This document shows, one piece after another, positions 1-8,670 of a stretch of 64,000 nt of DNA (its first letter is position 1; every line of letters begins with the position of its first letter). Both the position numbers and the translations under genes were made by a program. Origin of the DNA: an uncultured Oscillospiraceae bacterium (lineage in GTDB: Bacteria; Bacillota; Clostridia; Oscillospirales; Oscillospiraceae); assembly GCA_944385665.1 (NCBI GenBank), contig CALWYB010000005.1, forward strand, positions 1 to 64,000. The letters run 5' to 3'. The notes beneath the pieces are model-generated. The model saw only the letters and a program-made list of their open reading frames with translations. It had not been told where the DNA came from and searched no databases.

Positions 1-717
1 CTGGGAGACCAGGTGGAAGACCCCATCGCCGTGGACTACCAAGACGTCCCCTACTTCAAGGCATCCACCGCCCCCGGCCACAAGGGCCGGATGGTGTTCG
101 GCTTCCTGGAGGGAAAGCCGGTGGCCGTGATGCAGGGCCGGATGCACCACTACGAGGGCTACTCCTATGAGGAGGTTACCTACGCGGTGCGGGTGCTGCG
201 CCTGCTGGGGTGCGACACCCTGGTGGTCACCAACGCCGCCGGCTGTGTGAACACCCACTGGAAGGCCGGGGACCTGATGCTCATTACCGACCAGATCAAG
301 ATGTTCTCGGAATCTCCCCTGCGGGGGGAGAACCTGCCTGAGTTCGGGGTGCGCTTCCCCGACGCCTCCAAGCTGTACACGCCGCGCCTGCGCCAGGTGG
401 CAAGGGACTGCGCCAAAACCCTGGGCCTCACCCTGCGGGAGGGGGTCTACTTCTACTGCTATGGTCCCCAGTATGAGACCCCGGCGGAGATCCGGGCCGC
501 CCGCATCCTGGGGGGCGACGCGGTGGGCATGTCCACCGCCCCCGAGGTCATCGTGGCGGGCCACTGCGGCATGGAGGTGCTGGGCTTCACCCTGCTCTCC
601 AACATGGCCGCCGGTATTCTGGACCAGCCCCTCAGCGAGGAGGAGGTCCTCCTGGCCGGGGAGCACGCCCGGGAGGACTTCTCCGCCCTGGTGCGGGCCT
701 GCCTGCGGGAGATGTAA
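1..717 (+). CDS. Purine nucleoside phosphorylase (5'-truncated by window edge)
   Basis: Phosphorolysis of purine (deoxy)nucleosides to free base and (deoxy)ribose-1-phosphate; cytosolic purine salvage. The frame is open from base 1, so the true start lies outside; 238 residues are visible of a family usually near 270. Visible trimeric-PNP signatures are QGRMHHYEGYS, the TNAAG stretch, YGPQYETPAEI and GMSTAPEVIVA. The SNMAAG motif keeps the Asn that in this family goes with 6-oxopurine (guanine/hypoxanthine) use. An MTA/SAH deaminase follows 38 bases later on the same strand, which makes sense as a shared purine/methylthio-nucleoside salvage unit. Family is secure; exact substrate is inference. 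Confidence 0.93.
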   Translation: MGDQVEDPIAVDYQDVPYFKASTAPGHKGRMVFGFLEGKPVAVMQGRMHHYEGYSYEEVTYAVRVLRLLGCDTLVVTNAAGCVNTHWKAGDLMLITDQIKMFSESPLRGENLPEFGVRFPDASKLYTPRLRQVARDCAKTLGLTLREGVYFYCYGPQYETPAEIRAARILGGDAVGMSTAPEVIVAGHCGMEVLGFTLLSNMAAGILDQPLSEEEVLLAGEHAREDFSALVRACLREM

Positions 718-755
718 CAGGCCGGAGTTCTGATGTTATAAGGAGTAAACCATTC

Positions 756-2063
756 ATGTCTGTTTTGTTTGCCAACGTGACCGCCCTTACCATGGACCCC
801 ACCCGGCCGGTGGTGGAAAATGCCTTTGTGGCGGTGGAGGGGACGAAGATCGTCTCGGTGGGGACGGCGCGCCCGGAGGGAACCTTTGACCGGGTGGTGG
901 AGGGCAAGGGTAAGGTGCTCATGCCCGGCCTCATCAACTGCCACACCCACGTGCCTATGACCCTCATGCGGGGCTACGGCGGCGGCCACGATTTGCAGCA
1001 CTGGCTCAACGACTTTATTTTCCCCGCCGAGGCCAAGCTGGATGACCGCTGCGTAGCCGCGGGAGCGGCCCTGGGCCTGGCCGAGATGATCGCCTCGGGC
1101 ACCACCTGCATTGCCGATATGTATATGCACACCGGTACCATCGCCCAGGAGATCATGAAGGCGGGCATCTCCGCCAACCTGTCCTGCGGCGGGGTGTACT
1201 TCGGCGCGCCGGAGGATTTTTCCCCGGAGAAGTGCAATGACTGCCGCAATCAGCAGGAGCTCACCCAGCAGTGGCACGGGGCCGGGGACGGCCAGATCCT
1301 GGTGGACGCCTCCATCCACGCGGAGTATACCTCCAATCCGCCCCTGTGGCAGTGGATGGCCGACTACGCCGCCCGGCACAATTTGGGCATGCAGGTGCAC
1401 ATCTCCGAGACCCAACTGGAGCACAACACCTGCCTGGAGAAGTACGGAAAGACCCCGGTGGCCCTGCTGGATCAGTACGGCGTGTGGGAGCGGGGCGGTA
1501 CCGCCGCCCACTGTGTGTGGGTCACCGATGAGGACATGGCCCTTATGGCCCAAAAGCACATCACCGCCGTGCACAACCCGGTATCCAACCTGAAGCTGGG
1601 CTCCGGCGTGGCCCGGGTGCCCCAGCTGCTGAAGGCCGGGGTCAACGTGACCCTGGGCACCGACGGGGTGTCCTCCAACAACAACACTGACCTGTTTGAG
1701 GAGATCAAGCTGGCCGCCATCCTCCACAAGGGGGTCCAGCGGGACCCCATGGCGGTCACTGCCCACCAGGCGCTGGCCATGGCCACCGTGAACGGGGCGA
1801 AGGCTCTGGGCCGGGACACCGGCGTCATTGCCCCGGGGAAGATGGCCGACCTCATTCTGGTGGACTTCACCGCCCCCAACCTCACCCCCTGCCACGACGT
1901 GGAGGAGAACCTGGTCTACGCCGCCCGGGGCTCCAATGTGGAGATGAATATGGCCCGGGGACAGGTCATATATGAGAAGGGGGAGTTCTTCACCCTGGAC
2001 CTGGAGCGCATCCGCTATGAGGTGGAGTACTACGCCCTGCCCAAGATTTTCCCCAACGCCTGA
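756..2063 (+). CDS. mtaD: 5-methylthioadenosine / S-adenosylhomocysteine deaminase
   Basis: Amidohydrolase-superfamily metalloenzyme that deaminates MTA, SAH or related adenosines to the inosyl products. The 435-residue length is normal for the family. The metal-binding HTH motif of NCHTHVP sits near residue 67, further metal-site histidines occur in VHISETQ and in the AAHCVW stretch, and the catalytic Asp lies in GTDGVSSNNN. An AAGGAG site lies about 10 bases before the ATG. It is cotranscribed with the upstream nucleoside phosphorylase, so the two could together recycle purine from methyl-cycle by-products. The MTA versus SAH preference cannot be read from sequence. Confidence 0.92.
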   Translation: MSVLFANVTALTMDPTRPVVENAFVAVEGTKIVSVGTARPEGTFDRVVEGKGKVLMPGLINCHTHVPMTLMRGYGGGHDLQHWLNDFIFPAEAKLDDRCVAAGAALGLAEMIASGTTCIADMYMHTGTIAQEIMKAGISANLSCGGVYFGAPEDFSPEKCNDCRNQQELTQQWHGAGDGQILVDASIHAEYTSNPPLWQWMADYAARHNLGMQVHISETQLEHNTCLEKYGKTPVALLDQYGVWERGGTAAHCVWVTDEDMALMAQKHITAVHNPVSNLKLGSGVARVPQLLKAGVNVTLGTDGVSSNNNTDLFEEIKLAAILHKGVQRDPMAVTAHQALAMATVNGAKALGRDTGVIAPGKMADLILVDFTAPNLTPCHDVEENLVYAARGSNVEMNMARGQVIYEKGEFFTLDLERIRYEVEYYALPKIFPNA

Positions 2064-2121
2064 TCGTTTCCCAGGCGGCACGGCCGCCTGACTCTCCCAA
2101 AAAATAAGGAGGACCTTACGA

Positions 2122-3963
2122 ATGGCCCAACACAGTCACGCACCCCGCCGGGTAGCCCGGTCGGGGAAACAAAACACCTTCTTTGGCGGCGCCGCCATCC
2201 TGGCCGTGGGCATCATGGTGGTCAAGCTCATCGGCATGTTCTACAAAATCCCCCTCATCAACATCATCGGGGAGCAGGGCAGCGCCGACTTCGGCAACGC
2301 CTACAACATCTATGCCGTGCTGCTCACCGTGTCCACCGCGGGCTTGCCCGTGGCCGTCTCCAAGCTGGTCAGCGAGGCCAACGCCACCGGGCGGCAGAAC
2401 CAGGTGCGCCGGGTGTTCCGGCTGTCCCTGGCCCTGTTCCTCACCCTGGGCGTGCTGTCCTTCCTCATTATGTCCTTCGGCTCGGCCCAGCTGGCCGGGC
2501 TCATGAACGACGACCAGGCCGCCCCCGGTATCCGGGCGCTGGCTCCGGCCGTCATCTGTGTGGGCTGCCTGTCCGCCTTCCGGGGCTATGCCCAGGGCCA
2601 CGGGAACATGGCCCCCACCGCCGTCTCCCAGATCATCGAGGCCCTGTGCAAGCTGGTGGTGGGTCTGGGACTGGCCTACTGGCTGGTAAAGGCGGGGGCC
2701 GATCAGAGCCACGCCGCCGCCGGCGCCATCACCGGCGTGACGGTGGGTACCATCGTGGCCCTGGCCTACATGCTGCTCAACTATCTTCTGGGCCGCAGCC
2801 GGGAAGGGCTGGCCCAGGACACCCCCGACTCCAACGGGACCATTGTGAAAAACCTGCTGATGATCGCCGTGCCCATCACCATCAGCTCCTCCATGGTGGG
2901 CATCGTCACCGTCATCGACTCCTCCCTGGTCCAGGGCCAGCTCCAGCGGGCGCTGCTGGAGAACCGGGACTGCTGGGCCCTCTACCAGGACTTTATGAGC
3001 TTTGACAAGCTGGACAGCGCCCTGAAGGCCTGGCAGGCCACCCTGCCGGAGGGCAGCTCCATCACCATGTCCCTGCTGTCCGATCAGCTGGACCAGGGTG
3101 TCCAGACGGCCGCGACCCTCCACGACGTGCTGGAGGAGGCCAGCCGCACCCTCTACGGCAACTACAACGGGGCGCTGAACATCTACAACCTGCCCACCTC
3201 CCTCATGGCGGCCATCACCGCCGCCGTCATTCCCGCCGTCTCCGGCACCCTGGCCCGCCGGGACCGGAAGGGGGCCAGCCGGGTGGCGGGCTCCGCCCTG
3301 CGGATCTCCGCTCTGCTGGCCTTCCCCATGGGGGTGGGCCTGTATGTGCTGGGCGAGCCCATTATGGCCCTGATTTTCCCCAGCCTCACCGCCCAACTGG
3401 CCGGTCCGCTGCTGTCCACCCTGGGCCTGGCCACCGTGTTCGTGTGTATGATGCTGGTGTGCAACTCCATCCTCCAGGCCTACGGATTTGTGAACCTGCC
3501 GGTGATCGTCATGCTGGCCGGCGGTGTGGTCAAGATTGTGCTCAACTATAACGTGGTGGTGCTGCCCCAGGTGGGCATCTACGGCGCGCCCCTGGGCAAC
3601 ATCTGCTGCTTTGCCCTGTGCCTGATCCTGGACCTCATTGTCATGTCCCGGGTCATCCCCGGCCGGCCTAAGTATATCCCCCTGTTTGCCAAACCTGCCG
3701 CCGCCGCTGCGGTGATGGGGCTGGGAGCCTGGGCGGTCCACGGCCTGCTGGCCAAGCTGCTCACCTCCTCTGCGGTGAACGAGGCGGGGGAGACCGTCTA
3801 CACCCTGAGTAAGATGGGCAATGCCGTCTCCACCCTGGCCGCCATCCTGGTGGCAGTGGTCATCTACGGCGTGCTGGTGATCGTGCTGCGGGCCATCACC
3901 AAGGAGGACCTTTCTCTCATGCCAAAGGGGGAGAAAATTGCTCAGATTCTGCATCTTTCTTAA
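2122..3963 (+). CDS. SpoVB/MurJ-like polysaccharide (lipid II) flippase with extra hydrophilic insert
   Basis: Polytopic inner-membrane protein of the MOP/MVF superfamily, related to B. subtilis YabM and SpoVB, expected to move lipid-linked wall precursors across the membrane. About 14 hydrophobic segments are visible, and the N-terminal GIMVVKLIGMFYKIPL followed by GSADFGNAYNIY is the usual family opening. At 613 residues it is longer than typical SpoVB (about 520). The excess is a soluble stretch at roughly residues 270-345, between two membrane helices, rich in Asp, Gln and Leu. It lies directly upstream of mazG, the same order as yabM-yabN in Bacillus. ATAAGGAGG precedes the ATG. The precise substrate is unknown. 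Confidence 0.85.
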   Translation: MAQHSHAPRRVARSGKQNTFFGGAAILAVGIMVVKLIGMFYKIPLINIIGEQGSADFGNAYNIYAVLLTVSTAGLPVAVSKLVSEANATGRQNQVRRVFRLSLALFLTLGVLSFLIMSFGSAQLAGLMNDDQAAPGIRALAPAVICVGCLSAFRGYAQGHGNMAPTAVSQIIEALCKLVVGLGLAYWLVKAGADQSHAAAGAITGVTVGTIVALAYMLLNYLLGRSREGLAQDTPDSNGTIVKNLLMIAVPITISSSMVGIVTVIDSSLVQGQLQRALLENRDCWALYQDFMSFDKLDSALKAWQATLPEGSSITMSLLSDQLDQGVQTAATLHDVLEEASRTLYGNYNGALNIYNLPTSLMAAITAAVIPAVSGTLARRDRKGASRVAGSALRISALLAFPMGVGLYVLGEPIMALIFPSLTAQLAGPLLSTLGLATVFVCMMLVCNSILQAYGFVNLPVIVMLAGGVVKIVLNYNVVVLPQVGIYGAPLGNICCFALCLILDLIVMSRVIPGRPKYIPLFAKPAAAAAVMGLGAWAVHGLLAKLLTSSAVNEAGETVYTLSKMGNAVSTLAAILVAVVIYGVLVIVLRAITKEDLSLMPKGEKIAQILHLS

Positions 3964-4001
3964 CAGATGCGCAAAAAATACCTTGCGAAGGAAGCGAAGT
4001 T

Positions 4002-4796
4002 GTGGTAGATTTTGAATGCATGGACTCCTACGGCATGGAGGATCTGGAGCGGATCGTGGAGCTGCTGCGCGCCCCCGGGGGCTGCCCCTGGGACCGGGAA
4101 CAGACCCACGAGAGCATCCGGCGCAATATGCTGGAGGAGGCCTATGAGGCCGTGGAGGCCATCGACGAAAAGAATACGAAACACCTGAAGGAGGAGCTGG
4201 GGGACGTGCTGCTCCAGGTGGTGTTCCACGCCCAGATGGCGAAGGAAGAGGGACTGTTCACCCTCGGAGATGTGGTGGACGGCGTGGCCAAGAAGATGGT
4301 CTTCCGCCACCCCCACGTGTTCGGTACGGTGCAGGCGGAAAACTGCGACCAGGCCCTGGAGACCTGGGACGCCCAGAAACGCCAGGAGAAGCACCAGCGC
4401 ACCGCCGCCGACACTCTGGACGCGGTGGCACGGTCTCTCCCCGCCCTCATCCGGGCGGAAAAGCTCCAGGACAAGGCCCGGAAGGCGGGCTTTGACTGGC
4501 CCGACCTGGCTCCCGCGTTGGACAAGCTGGACGAGGAAGTGGGGGAGCTGCGCCGCGCCGCACAGGGCGACGGAGACCCCCAGGAGGAGCTGGGCGATCT
4601 GCTGTTTGCGGCGGTGAAGGCGGGACGCTTTCTCCACGTGGACAGTGAGCAGGCGCTGACCCAGGCCTGCGAAAAATTCATTCGTCGCTTCCGTGCTGTG
4701 GAAGAGCTGGCCCAGGGAGAGAGTCTGGACCAGATGGGACTGGACCGGCTGGAACAGCTCTGGGCCCGTGCCAAGCAGCAGGAGCAGCAGGGCTGA
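4002..4796 (+). CDS. mazG: MazG nucleoside triphosphate pyrophosphohydrolase
   Basis: Hydrolyses NTPs/dNTPs to monophosphate plus pyrophosphate, cleaning the pool of unwanted nucleotides. Two MazG domains are visible: the first with LRAPGGCPWDREQTH and EEAYEAVEAID plus the ELGDVLLQVVFHAQ metal-binding helix (residues about 15-105), the second with KLDEEVGEL and EELGDLLFAAV (about 160-230). The 264-residue length matches full-length MazG. The GTG start is chosen because AAGGAAG lies 7 bases upstream; an ATG 18 bases further in is possible. Same order as Bacillus yabM-yabN-yabO, here with an HU gene in between. Confidence 0.93.
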   Translation: MVDFECMDSYGMEDLERIVELLRAPGGCPWDREQTHESIRRNMLEEAYEAVEAIDEKNTKHLKEELGDVLLQVVFHAQMAKEEGLFTLGDVVDGVAKKMVFRHPHVFGTVQAENCDQALETWDAQKRQEKHQRTAADTLDAVARSLPALIRAEKLQDKARKAGFDWPDLAPALDKLDEEVGELRRAAQGDGDPQEELGDLLFAAVKAGRFLHVDSEQALTQACEKFIRRFRAVEELAQGESLDQMGLDRLEQLWARAKQQEQQG

Positions 4797-4859
4797 AACG
4801 CCCCACGCAAAGGACAGGCCTTACCCAAGGCCGCGCAACATCTTAGGAGGAGACACGCT

Positions 4860-5135
4860 ATGAACAAGACCGAACTCATCAACGCCGTGGCCGATAAGAC
4901 CCAGCTGTCCAAGAAGGACGCTGAGGCCGCCATCACCGCCACCGTGGAGGCCATTGCCGAAGCGCTGACCCGCGAGGAGAAGGTGCAGCTGGTGGGCTTT
5001 GGCTCCTTTGAGGTAAAGACTCGGGCCGCCCGTGTGGGCCGCAATCCCAAGACCGGCACGGAGATTGAGATCCCTCAGACCAAGACCCCGGTCTTCAAGG
5101 CCGGCAAGGCCCTGAAGGACGCGGTGGCCGGCTGA
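4860..5135 (+). CDS. HU family DNA-binding protein
   Basis: Small basic nucleoid protein that bends and compacts DNA as a dimer. The 91 residues fit HU closely: [13 protein letters not shown] start, the VGFGSFEV strand, and the DNA-binding arm signature [13 protein letters not shown] at about residues 61-73. It has a strong TTAGGAGGA site and is followed by an intrinsic terminator. Its place between mazG and rqcP is seen in several Clostridia but not in the Bacillus yab cluster. Confidence 0.97.
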   Translation: MNKTELINAVADKTQLSKKDAEAAITATVEAIAEALTREEKVQLVGFGSFEVKTRAARVGRNPKTGTEIEIPQTKTPVFKAGKALKDAVAG

Positions 5136-5157
5136 ACCACTGCAACGCCGACCCTGG

Positions 5158-5186
5158 GGGGCGCCGCGGAAGGCGGCGCCCCTTTT
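5158..5186 (+). terminator. Intrinsic terminator after the HU gene
   Basis: Perfect 10-bp GC stem (GGGGCGCCGC, 5158-5167, with 5173-5182), a loop of about 5 bases, then TTTT. It separates HU from rqcP, although the U tract is short and some readthrough is likely because no clear promoter is seen before rqcP. Confidence 0.8.
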
Positions 5187-5219
5187 CCTTGGAATCATAC
5201 CGACAGAAAGGATTACATC

Positions 5220-5462
5220 ATGCGACTGGACAAATGGCTGAAAGTATCCCGCCTCATCAAGCGGCGCACCGTGGCCAATGAGGCCTGCGACAACCAGCGG
5301 ATCACCGCCAACGGCCGCCCGGTGAAGGCCAGCTACGACGTGAAGGCGGGGGATGTGCTGGAGCTGCGCTTCGGCGAGCGGACGGTAAAAGTAGAAGTGC
5401 TGGTGGTGGCCGACAACGTGGGCAAGGCTGACGCGGCGGCCATGTACCGGGAGCTGCTGTGA
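5220..5462 (+). CDS. rqcP: RqcP (YabO-like) S4-domain ribosome quality control protein
   Basis: 80-residue S4-type RNA-binding protein. The family member RqcP binds stalled 50S subunits with RqcH and supports C-terminal alanine tailing. The whole length is one S4 domain: MRLDKWLKVSRLIKRRT, then the ANGRPVKASYDVKAGD turn. The length and its place after mazG match yabO. AGAAAGGATT precedes the ATG. The stop overlaps the GTG of the next gene (GTGA), so translation is coupled to apbE. Confidence 0.9.
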   Translation: MRLDKWLKVSRLIKRRTVANEACDNQRITANGRPVKASYDVKAGDVLELRFGERTVKVEVLVVADNVGKADAAAMYRELL

Positions 5463-6508
5463 AGGGGCGGCTCTGTTTGCTCCTGGCCGGCCTGCTGGCG
5501 GCGGGAGCGGTGCTGACCGGCTGCGCAGGGGCCAAGAGCGCCTCGTCGGAGAGCAGCCAGGTTTTCGCCATGGACACGGTCATGCTGCTCACCGTCTACG
5601 GCGACCAGGCCAAGGAGGGCATCGACCAGGCCACCCAGACCATCCAGAAGCTGGAGAAGCTGTGGTCGGCCACCGATGAGACGAGCGAAATCTGGACCCT
5701 CAATCACAGTGAGGGGGACTGGGTGGACCTGTCCCCGGAGACGGAGCAGGTTCTGAGCCGCAGCCTGGAGCTGTGCGCTCTCACCGGCGGCGCCCTGGAC
5801 CTCACCGCCTACTCCGCCGTCCAGGCCTGGGGATTCCCCACCGGGGAGTACCGGGTGCCGGGAGCGGAGGAGCTGGCCCAGGTGGCAGCCAGCATCGACT
5901 ACACCCAGGTGGAGCTGAATGAGCAGGCCAGCCAGGCCCGCCTGCCGGAGAATATGTCCCTGGACCTGGGGGCAGTGGCCAAGGGCCGCCTGGGGGAGGT
6001 GCTCTCCCAGCAGCTCAAGGAGCTGGGGGTGACCTCCGCTCTGCTGGAGCTGGGAGGAAATGTCCAGACCGTGGGCGCCAAGCCCGACGGCTCCAAGTGG
6101 CGGGTGGGCATCCAGGATCCCGCCTCCCAGGAGGGGGGCTATCTGGGCGTTGTGCAGGTGGCCGACCAGGCGGTGGTCACTTCGGGGGACTACCAGCGCT
6201 ACTTTGAGCAGGACGGCCAGCGCTACTGCCACATTATGGACCCGGACACCGCCTCTCCCGCCCAGAGCGGGGTGGACTCGGTGACCGTCATCGGTTCCGA
6301 CGGCACGGTGTGCGACGCCCTGTCCACCGCCCTGTTTGTCATGGGGGAGGAGAAGGGCATCCAGTTCTGGAAGGACCACCCGGAGCTGAATTTTGAGGCC
6401 ATCTTTATTGCCCAGGACGGCACCCTTGCGGTGACCGCCGGCTTGGCGGACAACTTTACCCTGGCCGACGGCTACCAGAACCGGGAAGTGACGGTGATGG
6501 AGCGGTGA
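5459..6508 (+). CDS. apbE: FAD:protein FMN transferase, lipoprotein (ApbE)
   Basis: Covalently attaches FMN from FAD to Ser/Thr of target flavoproteins on the outer face of the membrane. The GTG start overlaps the rqcP stop. A signal peptide ends in the lipobox LTGC with Cys22, so this is a lipoprotein. Family signatures are FAMDTVMLLTVYG, the LGAVAKGRL stretch, the LELGGNVQTVG strand and a degenerate C-terminal site YCHIMDPDT near residue 260. The next gene encodes a NusG-II domain protein and the one after a Gx transporter, a grouping repeatedly found near flavin/quinone electron-transfer genes. No flavinylated target protein is in the window, so the partner is unknown. Confidence 0.93.
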   Translation: MKGRLCLLLAGLLAAGAVLTGCAGAKSASSESSQVFAMDTVMLLTVYGDQAKEGIDQATQTIQKLEKLWSATDETSEIWTLNHSEGDWVDLSPETEQVLSRSLELCALTGGALDLTAYSAVQAWGFPTGEYRVPGAEELAQVAASIDYTQVELNEQASQARLPENMSLDLGAVAKGRLGEVLSQQLKELGVTSALLELGGNVQTVGAKPDGSKWRVGIQDPASQEGGYLGVVQVADQAVVTSGDYQRYFEQDGQRYCHIMDPDTASPAQSGVDSVTVIGSDGTVCDALSTALFVMGEEKGIQFWKDHPELNFEAIFIAQDGTLAVTAGLADNFTLADGYQNREVTVMER

Positions 6509-6885
6509 ACAAGCAGACCAAAATCCTTGCCGGCGTGCTGATTGCCGTGGTGCTTTTGTCGGCCGGCGTGCTGGCGTGGCGCAAGCTGAACCCGGAGCCT
6601 GCCCGCATCGCAAAGATCAGCCAGAAGGGGCAGGTGCTCCAGGAGATCGACCTGACCCAGGTGAAGGAGCCCTACTCCTTTGTCATCGAGGGGGAGGACG
6701 GAGCGCTGAACACGGTCCAGGTGGAACCGGGACGCATCTGCATCAGTGAGGCCTCCTGTCCCGACCAGATCTGCGTCCACCAGGGCTGGATCAGCGACGG
6801 CAGCGAGCCCATCGTCTGTCTCCCCAACCAGGTCATCATCCAGATCACGGGAGGAGGGAGCCAGGTTGACGCAGCGGCCGGTTAA
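6505..6885 (+). CDS. NusG domain II-containing membrane-anchored protein
   Basis: 126 residues with one N-terminal membrane helix (about 6-24), then an extracellular NusG-II-type beta domain. The Cys-rich core (CISEASCPDQICVHQGWI, followed by a C in IVCLPNQVII) is the usual family pattern. GTG start overlaps the apbE stop (GTGA). Function in the family is not established; association with ApbE and Gx transporter genes suggests a role next to a flavin- or isoprenoid-quinone-linked membrane system, which is inference. Confidence 0.85.
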   Translation: MNKQTKILAGVLIAVVLLSAGVLAWRKLNPEPARIAKISQKGQVLQEIDLTQVKEPYSFVIEGEDGALNTVQVEPGRICISEASCPDQICVHQGWISDGSEPIVCLPNQVIIQITGGGSQVDAAAG

Positions 6886-7417
6886 CGGGGCGCGGCGGCT
6901 CACTCGGCTGGCCCTGCTCACCGCCATCGCCCTGACCATTTTCATGGTGGAGGCCCAGATCCCGGTGGCGGTGCCCATCCCGGGGGTGAAGCTGGGCCTT
7001 GCCAACATCGTCACCGTGTACACCGTCTTTGCCCTGGGGGCGGGGGACGCCTTGCTGGTGCTTTTGTGCCGGGTATTTCTGGGGGCGGTGTTCTCCGGTC
7101 AGATGATGACTCTGCTGTACAGCCTGGGGGGCGGCCTTCTGTGCTGGCTGGCCATGGTGGGCCTCAAGCAGATGCTGACCGTGCGGCAGATCTGGCTGTG
7201 CAGTCCACTGGCCGCCATCTGCCACAACCTGGGCCAGCTGCTGGTGGCCGCCGGGGTGATGAAAACCTGGGCCGTGCTGGCCTACCTGCCCTACCTGGTG
7301 ATTGCAGGAGCCGGGGCGGGGCTGTTTACCGGGCTGTGCGCCCAATTTTTGATGCAGCGCCTGGACCGGCTGGGGCTCGGGCGGAAGGAGGAAAACCATG
7401 GAACAAAAGGACATTGA
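6866..7417 (+). CDS. Gx transporter / heptaprenyl diphosphate synthase component I family membrane protein
   Basis: About 183 residues with five or six hydrophobic helices. Recognised by QIPVAVPIPGVKLGLANI near the N-terminus and the FSGQMMTLLYSLGGG loop. The TTG at 6866 is chosen because GAGGAGGG lies 7 bases before it; the frame is open further upstream but only inside the previous gene. The older name implies prenyl diphosphate synthesis, but the protein is an integral membrane protein resembling ECF S components, so transport is at least as likely. Overlaps the preceding gene by 20 bases and is tightly coupled to it. Confidence 0.82.
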   Translation: MTQRPVNGARRLTRLALLTAIALTIFMVEAQIPVAVPIPGVKLGLANIVTVYTVFALGAGDALLVLLCRVFLGAVFSGQMMTLLYSLGGGLLCWLAMVGLKQMLTVRQIWLCSPLAAICHNLGQLLVAAGVMKTWAVLAYLPYLVIAGAGAGLFTGLCAQFLMQRLDRLGLGRKEENHGTKGH

Positions 7418-7604
7418 CCGCATCAACGAGCTGGCCCGTCTGGCCAAGGAGCGGGAGCTCACCGAAGCGGAAAAAGAGGAGCGGGGCAAGCTGCGCCGGG
7501 CCTACATCGACGCGGTGAAGGCTAATCTGGAGGGGCAGCTGAGCAACACCTGGCTGCAAAAGCCGGACGGAACCCGGGTTCGGTTAGAAAAGCGCAAAGA
7601 TTGA
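7398..7604 (+). CDS. DUF896 (YnzC-like) small protein
   Basis: 68 residues, very charged and helical: RINELARLAKERELTEAEKEERGKLRRAYIDAVKANLEGQL and a conserved C-terminal LEKRKD. This is the whole DUF896 domain, a helical hairpin; B. subtilis YnzC is SOS-associated but no function is established. GGAGGAAAACC precedes the ATG, which lies inside the end of the previous gene. Confidence 0.88.
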   Translation: MEQKDIDRINELARLAKERELTEAEKEERGKLRRAYIDAVKANLEGQLSNTWLQKPDGTRVRLEKRKD

Positions 7605-7614
7605 TTTCCGTTTC

Positions 7615-7643
7615 TTGACAAGCCATGTCCTTTCTGCAATAAT
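7615..7643 (+). promoter_or_regulatory. Sigma-A type promoter for the DegV gene
   Basis: TTGACA (7615-7620), 17-base spacer, AATAAT (7638-7643). The leader to 7719 holds a small GCCCTGC/GCAGGGC hairpin without a U tract, followed by T-rich sequence and TTAGGAGG. Confidence 0.7.
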
Positions 7644-7718
7644 GGCCCCAGACGGCCCTGCTTGCAGGGCATGGCAAGACACATCAGATTTTTGATTTTT
7701 TGATTTTAGGAGGCCGCT

Positions 7719-8585
7719 ATGGCTTACGTAAAAATGGTTACCGATTCCGCCGCCGATATCCCCCGCGCTGTGCGGGAAGAGCTGGATATCCAGGTGCTTC
7801 CCTTCCCCATCGCCATGGGGGACAAGGAATATCAGGACGGCTATGATTTCACGCCGGAAGAGTTCTACGGCATGCTGCTCAGCGCCCCTCAGATCCCCAC
7901 CCACGCTCAGCTGACCCCCTTCGTGTTCAGCGAGTGCTATGAGAAGGCCTACGACAACGGCTATACCCACCTCATCTACACCTCCATCAACTCCAAGGGC
8001 TCGGCCACCTATCAGAACGCGGTCCAGGCCCGGGAGGAATTCTATGAGGACCACCCGGAGGCCAAAAAGAACTTCCAGATCACCATCATCGACTCCCACA
8101 ACTACACCATGACCTACGGCTGGGCGGTGATCCAGGGCGCCAAAATGGCGGCGGTGGGCACCGACCCGGACAAGGTGATCGCCTACATTCAGGACTGGCT
8201 GGATCACGTGCGGGTGCTCTTTGCCCCGCTGGATCTGCGCTTTGCCAAAAAGTCGGGCCGGGTGTCGGCGGCTGCTGCCTTTGTGGGCGATGCCCTGGGC
8301 CTCAAGCCCATCATGACCTTTGAAAACGGCGACTCCAAGATTCTCTCCAAGGTGCGGGGAGAGAAGAACCTGATCCCCACCATTCTGGAGCGCTGCCGCA
8401 AGACCCGTCAGGCGGAGAGCCCCTACATGGTCATCAAGGCGGACAACGCCCCCATGGCCGACGCCCTGATCCAGGCCTGCCAGGAGGAGTTCGGCGCCAA
8501 GCCCGATATGGTCTACCCCATCGGCGGTGTCATCGCCATCAACGCCGGTCCCAATCTCATCGGCGTGATCTACCGGGAACAGTAA
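7719..8585 (+). CDS. DegV family fatty-acid-binding protein
   Basis: 288 residues. DegV proteins bind a single fatty acid; in Firmicutes they act as FakB, presenting fatty acids to the FakA kinase for phosphorylation. Visible features are the opening VTDSAADIP, the YTSINSKGSATYQNA segment holding the ligand-contact Ser, the KKSGRVS segment near residue 178, and NAGPNLIGVIY near the C-terminus, where many FakBs have HxGPG. No fakA is nearby. Its own promoter and a terminator make it monocistronic. Confidence 0.92.
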   Translation: MAYVKMVTDSAADIPRAVREELDIQVLPFPIAMGDKEYQDGYDFTPEEFYGMLLSAPQIPTHAQLTPFVFSECYEKAYDNGYTHLIYTSINSKGSATYQNAVQAREEFYEDHPEAKKNFQITIIDSHNYTMTYGWAVIQGAKMAAVGTDPDKVIAYIQDWLDHVRVLFAPLDLRFAKKSGRVSAAAAFVGDALGLKPIMTFENGDSKILSKVRGEKNLIPTILERCRKTRQAESPYMVIKADNAPMADALIQACQEEFGAKPDMVYPIGGVIAINAGPNLIGVIYREQ

Positions 8586-8597
8586 GTATTTGCTCCG

Positions 8598-8641
8598 CGG
8601 CCCCGTTCCGGACCCACCGGTACGGGGCCGTTGTGTTTTTT
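8598..8641 (+). terminator. Intrinsic terminator after the DegV gene
   Basis: 9-bp stem CGGCCCCGT (8598-8606) with ACGGGGCCG (8622-8630), followed by TTGTGTTTTTT. Confidence 0.8.
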
Positions 8642-8670
8642 CAGGCTGATCGAAAGAGGTGTAACATGAG

